A stretch of 46,700 bases of DNA. Source: Bacteroidales bacterium (GTDB taxonomy: Bacteria > Bacteroidota > Bacteroidia > Bacteroidales > GCA-2748055). The stretch covers positions 1-46,700 of the forward strand of contig JAUUZQ010000022.1 in NCBI GenBank assembly GCA_030589895.1, in the 5' to 3' direction. The translations under genes were made by a program, and so were the position numbers. Shown in pieces: positions 1 through 6,451 of this stretch; the first letter of the stretch is position 1; the number at the start of each line of letters is the position of its first letter. The notes beneath the pieces are model-generated. The model did not search any database and was not told the DNA's origin. It saw nothing but the letters and a program-made list of their open reading frames with translations.

Positions 1-425
1 AAGCAGGTGGAGGCACTACCGATTACGCTGTTGAAATTTACTATGAAGCAATTCGAAAAGGTAAATATGAATCATTCCTTAGCGAAAATACAAAACTGCC
101 TATGCTCTTTATGCCTGATGCAATTAAAGCCACCATCGACCTGATGGAAGCTAAGCAGTCGAAACTAAGCATTCATAGCAGTTACAACCTGGGGGGGGTC
201 AGTATTACACCAAAACAGGCTGCTAAAGAAATTAAGAAACACATTCCGGATTTTAAGATTTCTTATAAACCGGATTTCAGACAAAATATTGCCAATTCCT
301 GGCCACAAAGTATAGATGATTCAATCGCCAGAAAGGACTGGAATTATGATTTTCAATATGATTTGAAAAAAATGTCAGTAATTATGCTGGAGGAGATCAG
401 GAAGAAAGTAGTATGGGAAGAGTAA
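1..425 (+). CDS. tdh: L-threonine 3-dehydrogenase, SDR/GalE-like type (C-terminal part, 5' end outside window)
   Basis: The reading frame is open from the window edge and ends at a TAA, giving about 140 C-terminal residues. The visible part starts with GGTTDYAVEIYYEAI and continues to LPMLFMPDAIKATIDLMEA, which matches the C-terminal substrate-binding half of the short-chain-dehydrogenase type of threonine dehydrogenase. The enzyme oxidises L-threonine to 2-amino-3-ketobutyrate with NAD. The next gene encodes the CoA ligase that uses this product, which strongly supports the call. The Rossmann fold and catalytic Tyr/Lys lie upstream of the window and cannot be checked. A generic NAD-dependent epimerase is the alternative. 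Confidence 0.85.
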   Translation, partial: AGGGTTDYAVEIYYEAIRKGKYESFLSENTKLPMLFMPDAIKATIDLMEAKQSKLSIHSSYNLGGVSITPKQAAKEIKKHIPDFKISYKPDFRQNIANSWPQSIDDSIARKDWNYDFQYDLKKMSVIMLEEIRKKVVWEE

Positions 426-455
426 GAGACTGGGAAAAGGGGAGATTAAAAAAAA

Positions 456-481
456 GAGTGAGAAAGAAGAGTGAGAAAGAA
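456..481. repeat. 13-bp tandem duplication in the tdh-kbl spacer
   Basis: The purine-rich unit GAGTGAGAAAGAA occurs twice in perfect tandem (456-468 and 469-481). It lies just before the octamer array. It looks like a local slippage duplication; no function is apparent. Confidence 0.8.
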
Positions 482-495
482 GAAACTAATTAATT

Positions 496-535
496 CATTG
501 TCGCATTGTCGCATTGTCACATTATCGCATTAAAA
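496..535 (+). repeat. Octamer array A (CATTGTCG-type, five units)
   Basis: Five 8-base units run head to tail: CATTGTCG, CATTGTCG, CATTGTCA, CATTATCG, CATTAAAA. The array sits between the tdh stop and the kbl start, ending 16 bases before the kbl ATG. Two further arrays of the same unit lie at 26645-26681 and 28796-28855. Because all units abut with no spacers, this is not a CRISPR. Its function is unknown. Confidence 0.85.
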
Positions 536-551
536 ATAAATAACAGCAACC

Positions 552-1739
552 ATGTACGGAAAAATCAAAGAGCACCTGCAACAAGAAATTGAATCGATTA
601 AAAAGGCCGGATTGTATAAAAACGAAAGAATTATCACTTCCTCCCAACAAGCAGAAATTAAGCTGGAATCAGGTCAGGAAGTCTTGAATTTTTGCGCCAA
701 TAACTATCTGGGCCTCTCAAATCACCCGGAGCTGATAAAAGCGGCAAAAGAATCGCTTGACTCACATGGCTTTGGTATGTCATCGGTACGATTTATTTGT
801 GGTACGCAGGACATTCATAAAACACTGGAACAAAAAATTGCTAAATTCTTTGGAACGGAGGATACCATTTTATATGCGGCAGCTTTTGATGCCAACGGAG
901 GTGTTTTTGAACCTCTTCTGACTGACGAAGATGCAATTATCTCTGACAGCCTGAACCATGCCTCAATTATTGATGGCGTACGTTTATGTAAAGCAAAACG
1001 TTACAGATATAAAAATGCTGATATACAGGATCTTGAAGTGCAACTTAAGGAAGCACAGGCTCAAAGATTCAGGATCATTGTTACAGATGGTGTTTTCTCT
1101 ATGGATGGGAATGTGGCGCCTCTTGATAAGATACTTCAGCTGGCAGATACATATGATGCAATGGTAATGGTAGACGAATGTCACTCCGCAGGTGTAGTTG
1201 GACAAACAGGCAGAGGAGTCACAGAACTGTTTGATGTAAAAGGAAAGGTAGATATAATTACAGGCACATTGGGAAAAGCGTTTGGAGGGGCAATTGGAGG
1301 ATTTACAACAGGAAAAAAAGAAATTATTGAAATGCTTCGACAGCGATCCAGGCCCTATCTTTTCTCCAACTCTTTACCTCCATCTGTTGTTGGAGCCGGG
1401 ATTCGAATGTTCGATATGATGTCTGAAACTACAGAACTGCAAGATCAGCTTCATGAAAACACCAATTACTTCATGAAGCAAATGAAAGATGCAGGATTTG
1501 ATATCAAACCAACTTCCTCTGCCATTTGTGCCTTAATGCTTTATGATGCAAAACTATCACAGGATTTTGCAAGCGGATTATTAAAAGAGGGTATTTATGT
1601 CATTGGATTCTATTTCCCGGTAGTGCCAAAAGGAGAAGCAAGAATCAGAATTCAACTGTCGGCAGCTCATACCAGGGAACACCTGGAAAAAGCGATTCAG
1701 GCATTTGCTAAGGTTGGGAAGGAATTAGGAGTGATATGA
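552..1739 (+). CDS. kbl: Glycine C-acetyltransferase (2-amino-3-ketobutyrate CoA ligase)
   Basis: A 395-residue PLP enzyme of the alpha-oxoamine synthase family, at the family's usual length. It cleaves 2-amino-3-ketobutyrate with CoA to glycine and acetyl-CoA. Visible signatures are NFCANNYLGLSNHPEL near the N-terminus, MVDECHSAGVVG in the cofactor region, and TGTLGKAFGGAIGG, whose lysine (about residue 242) should bind PLP. It follows threonine dehydrogenase on the same strand, so the two form the threonine-to-glycine route. The spacer of 126 bases holds repeats, so shared transcription is likely but not certain. Serine palmitoyltransferase or 8-amino-7-oxononanoate synthase are less likely given the neighbour. 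Confidence 0.95.
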   Translation: MYGKIKEHLQQEIESIKKAGLYKNERIITSSQQAEIKLESGQEVLNFCANNYLGLSNHPELIKAAKESLDSHGFGMSSVRFICGTQDIHKTLEQKIAKFFGTEDTILYAAAFDANGGVFEPLLTDEDAIISDSLNHASIIDGVRLCKAKRYRYKNADIQDLEVQLKEAQAQRFRIIVTDGVFSMDGNVAPLDKILQLADTYDAMVMVDECHSAGVVGQTGRGVTELFDVKGKVDIITGTLGKAFGGAIGGFTTGKKEIIEMLRQRSRPYLFSNSLPPSVVGAGIRMFDMMSETTELQDQLHENTNYFMKQMKDAGFDIKPTSSAICALMLYDAKLSQDFASGLLKEGIYVIGFYFPVVPKGEARIRIQLSAAHTREHLEKAIQAFAKVGKELGVI

Positions 1740-1776
1740 GTAAATGAATTGGGGACTATCTTAAAAAATGCTTCTT

Positions 1777-1800
1777 GTAGGGTGCAGGCATGCCTGCACC
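1777..1800 (+). repeat. REP-like hairpin: GTAG plus perfect 20-bp palindrome
   Basis: GTAG (1777-1780) is followed directly by the perfect palindrome GGTGCAGGCATGCCTGCACC (1781-1800). It lies between the convergent kbl and anti-sigma genes. No T-run follows on either strand, so a simple intrinsic terminator is unlikely. A GTAG head joined to a palindrome is the known layout of REP elements. A second element of the same layout lies at 24184-24206. Confidence 0.7.
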
Positions 1801-1825
1801 AGAACAATAGAGTTGGAAATAAATA

Positions 1826-2182
1826 TTAGGCCCGGTACCTTTTTAGTCCGGCATCAAACAATACAAGAATAAATACAGCCACAAAACCTGCTAATACAAT
1901 CCTTGGAATAGTCAGGGATATATCGGGTAAAGTCAGATCCCATTGCGGAATATTGAAAATCGCTTGAGATGGATCTGCATTGCTTCCCAGAATTGTCAAT
2001 AGAACAATAAGTGTAACAATAGCAATTCCAATTAATCGTCCCCGTCTATCAATTAAGGGCCTGAATGAATTAGCAATTGTCTCCTCCTTAATTCTGCCAA
2101 TTACATTCTCAGTAAAATTTTCAGATGGTGAAAACAGGCCATGTGCCTTGACTAATTTTTCCAGTTTTCTATCTCTGTTCAT
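1826..2182 (-). CDS. Small membrane protein, probable anti-sigma factor
   Basis: A 118-residue protein not assigned to a named family. The N-terminal 45 residues are charged and probably cytoplasmic. Two hydrophobic segments follow, at about residues 49-67 (LIGIAIVTLIVLLTILG) and 91-110 (RIVLAGFVAVFILVLFDAG). Its ATG starts one base after the stop of the ECF sigma gene upstream, so translation is probably coupled. Small membrane proteins in this position are commonly anti-sigma factors that hold the sigma at the membrane. No zinc-binding HxxxCxxC motif of the ZAS type is present. The role is inferred from context and topology only. Confidence 0.6.
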   Translation of the reverse strand: MNRDRKLEKLVKAHGLFSPSENFTENVIGRIKEETIANSFRPLIDRRGRLIGIAIVTLIVLLTILGSNADPSQAIFNIPQWDLTLPDISLTIPRIVLAGFVAVFILVLFDAGLKRYRA

Positions 2183-2183
2183 A

Positions 2184-2756
2184 TCACAAAATTGAATTTA
2201 TTTCTGACTTCATTAGCTCGCTTAATACGATATACATTTTTTTCCTCGCCCTGTGAAGCCTGATTCTTATATTATTATTTGTTTGTCCGGTCACTTCACA
2301 TATTTCCTCCAATGATAACTCTTCAAAATAAAAGAGAGTCAGCACAAAGGCATCTGTCTCAGGTAATGCTTCCATTGCCTGCTTTATAAAAAATGATCTC
2401 TCCTCCTGCTTTAACAGTTCCAGTGCATCCAATGTTTCATCATCGATCTTTCCATCAGATAACTCATCTACCAGATCAATCATCTTTACCTTCTTCCTGA
2501 TCATACTGATACATTGATTGTATGTGATTCTGTATATCCAGGTCGAAAATTTCGAGTTGCCACGGAAACTATTGATCGACTTATATACTTTCACAAAAAC
2601 ATCTTGTGCCGCTTCTTCAGCATCCTCCGCCGATGAGAGCATTTTGATACATAGCGTATAAACCAGATCCTTGTATTTATCCACTATCCATGAAAATGCT
2701 TCATGATCACCCTTCTTGATCCTCTCTATACAATGTATCTCAGTATTTGCATGCAT
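2184..2756 (-). CDS. RNA polymerase sigma factor, ECF (sigma-70 family)
   Basis: About 190 residues with the two ECF domains. Region 2 runs from FSWIVDKYKDLVYTL through AEEAAQDVFVKVYKSI and FSTWIYRITYNQCISMIRKK. Region 4 carries LSLEEICEVTGQTNNNIRIRLHRARKKM, a helix-turn-helix. The start at 2756 (MHANTEIHCIERIKKGDHEAF) is chosen over an ATG at 2774, because that codon lies inside a predicted ECF-type promoter and the chosen start gives the usual N-terminus. The protein directs RNA polymerase to a small regulon, probably including itself (see the promoter at 2768-2793). It is followed by a probable anti-sigma gene and is divergent from a DUF6249 gene. Which ECF subgroup it belongs to cannot be told here. 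Confidence 0.93.
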   Translation of the reverse strand: MHANTEIHCIERIKKGDHEAFSWIVDKYKDLVYTLCIKMLSSAEDAEEAAQDVFVKVYKSINSFRGNSKFSTWIYRITYNQCISMIRKKVKMIDLVDELSDGKIDDETLDALELLKQEERSFFIKQAMEALPETDAFVLTLFYFEELSLEEICEVTGQTNNNIRIRLHRARKKMYIVLSELMKSEINSIL

Positions 2757-2767
2757 ACAATATATAT

Positions 2768-2793
2768 GACGCATGAAATGAAAAAACGTTACA
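2768..2793 (-). promoter_or_regulatory. ECF-type promoter for the sigma gene (TGTAAC-N16-CGTC)
   Basis: On the minus strand TGTAAC is followed after 16 bases by CGTC. This fits the AAC / CGTC pattern of ECF-dependent promoters, for example Bacillus SigX and SigM. The transcript would start a few bases before the ATG at 2756. It mirrors the plus-strand promoter at 2802-2828, suggesting autoregulation. Confidence 0.55.
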
Positions 2794-2807
2794 GGGGAAA
2801 GTGTAAC
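2788..2807. promoter_or_regulatory. Inverted repeat GTTACA-N8-TGTAAC between divergent promoters
   Basis: Perfect 6-base arms (2788-2793 and 2802-2807) are separated by 8 bases at the centre of the divergent spacer. Each arm is also the -35 element of one outward-facing ECF-type promoter. Read as a dimer operator the pattern is possible too, but its coincidence with two CGTC boxes at the right spacing favours a back-to-back promoter pair. Confidence 0.55.
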
Positions 2808-2828
2808 ATAATGATCATTCCTTGCGTC
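2802..2828 (+). promoter_or_regulatory. ECF-type promoter for the DUF6249 gene (TGTAAC-N17-CGTC)
   Basis: TGTAAC (2802-2807) is followed after 17 bases by CGTC (2825-2828). The transcript would start near 2835 and lead into the ATG at 2867. The same motif drives the sigma gene in the other direction, so this membrane-protein gene is a likely target of the sigma factor. Confidence 0.55.
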
Positions 2829-2866
2829 AAAAGAGTAAATCGCATTTAAAACTAAATTTTAAAACA

Positions 2867-3196
2867 ATGGAAGATATTTTTATCTCACTGGGTGTTTTTG
2901 CAGCAGCCTTCGGAATCGTATACGTAGCTGTAACAGCCAAAAACCGCGAACGACTTGCAATGATAGATAAAGGAATGAATCCTTTTGAAAATAAAAAAGT
3001 CAAATCAAATACTTACACACTCCTCAAGTGGTCAATGCTAATTATTGGACTGGGACTGGGAGTCTTTATTGGTAGTCTGGTTGCAACATACACAGAACTT
3101 CAGGAGGAGGCTGCTTATTTTGGTTCAATCCTTATTTTTGGAGGTATGGGGCTTCTTGTTGCTTTTTTGATGAGCAAGAAACAATCAATTGAATAG
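2867..3196 (+). CDS. DUF6249-type small membrane protein
   Basis: About 109 residues from the ATG at 2867 (MEDIFISLGVFAAAFGIVYVAV). The frame extends upstream to a TTG at 2822, but that codon lies in the predicted promoter. An N-terminal membrane segment (about 5-24) is followed by a short polar stretch with NRERLAMIDKGMNPFE. Two further membrane segments lie near residues 48-68 and 82-102. The N-terminal segment followed by KNRERLAMIDKG resembles Bacteroidota DUF6249 proteins, whose function is unknown. It is divergent from the ECF sigma gene and shares a mirrored ECF-type promoter with it, so it may report on or act in the same envelope response. A terminator follows 25 bases downstream. 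Confidence 0.75.
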   Translation: MEDIFISLGVFAAAFGIVYVAVTAKNRERLAMIDKGMNPFENKKVKSNTYTLLKWSMLIIGLGLGVFIGSLVATYTELQEEAAYFGSILIFGGMGLLVAFLMSKKQSIE

Positions 3197-3221
3197 GTAT
3201 TATTGATTAACCCTATGTAAA

Positions 3222-3260
3222 AGGCTGGCTCAAAAAATTGAGCCAGCCTCTTTTTATTTA
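3222..3260. terminator. Intrinsic terminator, probably bidirectional
   Basis: A perfect 12-bp stem (AGGCTGGCTCAA, 3222-3233, with 3238-3249) closes a 4-base loop and is followed by CTTTTTATTTA. It ends the DUF6249 transcript. On the minus strand the stem is followed by TTTTA, so it may also stop the convergent nrdJ transcript. Confidence 0.88.
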
Positions 3261-3296
3261 ATATCAGACAAGCATAAGAAGTCGCGCCGTGTCTGG

Positions 3297-5918
3297 CTAC
3301 CCGCATTTAGAGGAGCCGCAATCAGTACAAATCAAACAGCCCTCCTGATACACAAGATTATCATGTCCGCACTCCTCACATTTTGCTTCGGTTGCAGCCT
3401 TTGTTCCATTAGGTATATACTTTTTCAATACCCTGGCTACGCCTGCCGACCAGTTATTAATAGTTTCATCTTCCGTTCTCAAGGAGGCGACGAGATCCAC
3501 TACATTGATGATAGGCATCCCGTGACGCAGAACACCAGATATTAGCTTTGCATAGTTCCAAAACACTTTATCAAACTGGTGAGACAATCCACCCATGGTC
3601 ACTTTATAACCGTAACGGTCAACATACTGAAAATCATATCTGGTAACACCTTCTTCATCTTTTGTCTTAATGATTTTCCCTTTTTCGACTGATTTAGGAA
3701 TTGGGAAATTATCATCTTCTTTTTTTCCGGTAAATATTTCGTAAGGCTTTCCATCGATAAGTCCAAGGAAGGCTATCCACTCTTGCTCACTGTTTCTAAA
3801 AGTCAATATATCTGCCTCCAGCACTTTTGGTCGTTTCTTTGGAAATGAAGGCTCATCCTTTGTCTTACTATCATTTGCTATGAGAACACCTGTTCTGGAA
3901 CCATCTCTGTATACTGTAGCTCCTTTACAACCACTTTTCCATGCCTCAACATAGAGATCGCTAACCATGCTTTCATTAACATCCTTAGGAAGATTAATTG
4001 TAACACTGATTGAATGGTCCACCCATTTCTGAATTCGTCCCTGCATTTTCACCTTAGATACCCAATCAACATCATTTGAAGTGGCTTTGTAATAAGGAGA
4101 TTTCACAACCAACTTCTGAACCTCTGCATCACTTAACTTCTTTATATCTTCAGGTTCCAGATTATTTACCTTTAACCATGTAATGAAATTGTGATGGAAT
4201 ACATTGTACTCCTCCCAGCTATCGCCAACCTCATCAATAAAACTTACAGTTGCATCCTGGTCATTAGGATTCACTTTTCTTCTTCGTTTATATGCCGGTA
4301 GAAATACAGGTTCAATTCCAGAACTGGTTTGGGTCATCAGGCTGGTAGTTCCTGTCGGCGCAATTGTCAGAAGAGAAATATTTCTTCTTCCATATTTAGC
4401 CATATCCTCAATCAATCCCGGATCTTCTTTGCCCAAACGTATAATAAACGGATTATCTTTTTCTTTTTTAGCATCAAAAACTTCAAAAGGACCGCGCTCT
4501 TTGGCCATTGCTACTGAAGAGCGATACGCTTCAATAGCCAGGGTTTTGTGTACCTCTACTGAAAAATCAATAGCATCTTCACTACCATATCTAAGCCCCA
4601 GGGCTGCCAGCATATCTCCTTCGGCAGTAATACCAACACCGGTACGCCGGCCTTCTATAGCCTTGCGTTTAATATTTTCCCATAAGTTAATCTCCACCCG
4701 CTTAATGTCATTATCCTCCGGATCAGAAATAATTTTATTCAGTATAGCTTCAATTTTTTCAAGTTCCAGATCAATGATATCATCCATCATTCGCTGAGCC
4801 AAACCAACATGCTTTTTAAATTTTTTCCAATTGAAAACTGCCTCTTTTGAAAAAGCACTATCCACATAACTATAGAGATTAACCGCAAGCAAGCGACAAC
4901 TATCGTAAGGACAGAGAGGAATCTCACCACAAGGATTCGTTGACACTGTTTTGAATCCCACATCAGCATAACAATCAGCCACAGATTCATTTGCTACTGT
5001 ATCCCAAAAGAGTATTCCCGGCTCAGCAGATTTCCATGCATTGTGTACAATTTTACCCCATAGTTTTTCAGCATCTATCTCCTTGGTATATGATGGCTTG
5101 TCTGAATCAATTGGATATTGCTGAATATACTTTTTGCCATTCACCACCGCCTTCATAAATTCATCGTCAATTCGAACAGATACATTTGCCCCTGTGACCT
5201 TACCTGCCTCCAGCTTAGCATCAATAAAATTTTCTGCATCAGGGTGTTTGATAGATATACTTAACATCAACGCACCACGACGTCCATCCTGAGCAACCTC
5301 ACGTGTTGAGTTTGAATAACGCTCCATAAAAGGAACTACCCCGGTAGAGGTAAGTGCGCTGTTCAGTACAGGACTTCCAGACGGACGGATATGTGAAAGA
5401 TCGTGCCCAACACCACCCCTGCGTTTCATGAGTTGTACTTGCTCCTGGTCTATCTTAAGAATTCCTCCATAAGAGTCTGATGGTCCCGCATGCCCAATTA
5501 CAAAACAGTTCGACAAACTTGCAATTTGGAAATTATTACCGATACCCGTCATTGGCGATCCCTGGGGAACAATATATTTGAACTTCTTCATGAGATCAAA
5601 AAGTTCATCATGGGAAAGAGAATTTTCATATCTCGTTTCAATCCTGGCGATCTCAGAAGCCAATCTACGATGCATATCATCAGGATTCTGCTCGAAGATA
5701 TTTCCATAAGAGTCTTTTAAGGCATATTTATTAATCCAAACACGCGCGGCCAGTTCATCACCACCAAAATATTCTATAGAAGATTTAAGAGCCTCTTCAT
5801 AACTATACGTTTTCACCTTTTTCTTCTCAACTACCTTTTCACCAATTGCTATATTGGTCTCTTCAACTCCTTTTTCAATAAAAACAATTCCCTTCTGCGA
5901 GGTCTCCTTTTCAGACAT
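3297..5918 (-). CDS. nrdJ: Adenosylcobalamin-dependent (class II) ribonucleoside-diphosphate reductase
   Basis: An 873-residue class II ribonucleotide reductase. It makes deoxyribonucleotides aerobically or anaerobically, using coenzyme B12 to form the active-site thiyl radical. The barrel motifs are clear: SNCFVIG with a redox cysteine, RRGGVGHDLSHIRPSGSPV, NPCGEIPLCPYDSCR with the expected thiyl cysteine at about residue 330, and APTGTTSLM. The last 30 residues hold four or more cysteines (CEECGHDNLVYQEGC, CTDCGSSKCG). They resemble the zinc-ribbon/redox tail of class II enzymes that passes electrons from thioredoxin. It is monocistronic, with terminator hairpins or long spacers at both ends. 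No cobalamin riboswitch could be recognised upstream. Confidence 0.96.
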   Translation of the reverse strand: MSEKETSQKGIVFIEKGVEETNIAIGEKVVEKKKVKTYSYEEALKSSIEYFGGDELAARVWINKYALKDSYGNIFEQNPDDMHRRLASEIARIETRYENSLSHDELFDLMKKFKYIVPQGSPMTGIGNNFQIASLSNCFVIGHAGPSDSYGGILKIDQEQVQLMKRRGGVGHDLSHIRPSGSPVLNSALTSTGVVPFMERYSNSTREVAQDGRRGALMLSISIKHPDAENFIDAKLEAGKVTGANVSVRIDDEFMKAVVNGKKYIQQYPIDSDKPSYTKEIDAEKLWGKIVHNAWKSAEPGILFWDTVANESVADCYADVGFKTVSTNPCGEIPLCPYDSCRLLAVNLYSYVDSAFSKEAVFNWKKFKKHVGLAQRMMDDIIDLELEKIEAILNKIISDPEDNDIKRVEINLWENIKRKAIEGRRTGVGITAEGDMLAALGLRYGSEDAIDFSVEVHKTLAIEAYRSSVAMAKERGPFEVFDAKKEKDNPFIIRLGKEDPGLIEDMAKYGRRNISLLTIAPTGTTSLMTQTSSGIEPVFLPAYKRRRKVNPNDQDATVSFIDEVGDSWEEYNVFHHNFITWLKVNNLEPEDIKKLSDAEVQKLVVKSPYYKATSNDVDWVSKVKMQGRIQKWVDHSISVTINLPKDVNESMVSDLYVEAWKSGCKGATVYRDGSRTGVLIANDSKTKDEPSFPKKRPKVLEADILTFRNSEQEWIAFLGLIDGKPYEIFTGKKEDDNFPIPKSVEKGKIIKTKDEEGVTRYDFQYVDRYGYKVTMGGLSHQFDKVFWNYAKLISGVLRHGMPIINVVDLVASLRTEDETINNWSAGVARVLKKYIPNGTKAATEAKCEECGHDNLVYQEGCLICTDCGSSKCG

Positions 5919-6405
5919 AAATTCTCTTTTTTAGCGGTTCCTTACTATACCTTCAAATGCAACATCCAAATTAAACTCCTTTGGCCTCAATACAATGTAT
6001 AGTTATTAACAAGTCGGTTTCTTTTTTCAACACCTGTCAACACGCTGATGATCAGTTCATTATAATCAGTGCGTTTAAAATTTAGGCTAAACGTTTCCTC
6101 CATTTCTAAATCAACCTCATCCGATCTTTATATTAAAATGGAAAAAACGAACCTTGACGATATCCAAAATTCAGGATATGAAGTTAGGAAGAATTACAAA
6201 GTTTGTCGCCCTATTATTCTCCGTTTTTATTAACAAGAAATTAACGATAAATCTAACTCGGTCACACTCAACAATATGACAAATGACAATCATATAAAAC
6301 CTGTTGGTAACTTGTATCTTACTGTGTATCTGAGACTTACCTATTATTCATTTGACTAGTGCTCCTGGAAGGCCTGTAAACAAACGAATTTATTTGATTA
6401 AAAAA
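5919..6405. other. Long intergenic region upstream of nrdJ; no gene recognised
   Basis: The only gene-free stretch above 300 bases. It holds the probable nrdJ promoter near its left end, a small inverted repeat ATATCC-N8-GGATAT (6160-6179), and a near-repeat of TCAACAC around 6036-6052. Two tiny overlapping frames begin at ATG 6138 (31 codons) and ATG 6178 (33 codons, hydrophobic N-terminus). Neither has support beyond being open. No B12-box-like sequence, tRNA or clear ncRNA was seen. Confidence 0.6.
5966..5995 (-). promoter_or_regulatory. Possible nrdJ promoter (TTG-N19-TAATTTGG)
   Basis: On the minus strand TTG (5993-5995) and TAATTTGG (5966-5973) are 19 bases apart, close to the Bacteroidota consensus TTTG-N19-TAnnTTTG with one mismatch in the -7 box. 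The start codon is about 50 bases downstream. Confidence 0.35.
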
Positions 6406-6430
6406 AAGGGCTGCAAAAAATGCAGCCCTT
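6400..6430 (-). terminator. Intrinsic terminator of the TonB receptor gene
   Basis: The 10-bp stem AAGGGCTGCA / TGCAGCCCTT (6406-6415 and 6421-6430) encloses a 5-base loop. On the minus strand it is followed by a run of eight T. It lies about 20 bases after the receptor stop codon. Confidence 0.9.
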
Positions 6431-6451
6431 CTTATCTATGAAATCAATCTG

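Noticed and set aside
496-535. Octamer array as a CRISPR
   Set aside because: Units of 8 bases abut directly; there are no 25-40 base spacers and no cas genes.
1781-1800. Palindrome as an intrinsic terminator of kbl
   Set aside because: No T-run follows on either strand, and the GTAG head fits a REP-like element better.
4204-4797. 197-codon ORF antisense to nrdJ
   Set aside because: It mirrors the coding strand of a clearly conserved gene and has no recognisable domain.
5919-6120. Cobalamin riboswitch upstream of nrdJ
   Set aside because: The conserved B12-box sequence was not found on the minus strand by eye.
6138-6279. Two small overlapping ORFs (31 and 33 codons) in the nrdJ upstream region
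   Set aside because: Only short open frames with no family resemblance, no clear promoter and mutual overlap; not supported as genes.
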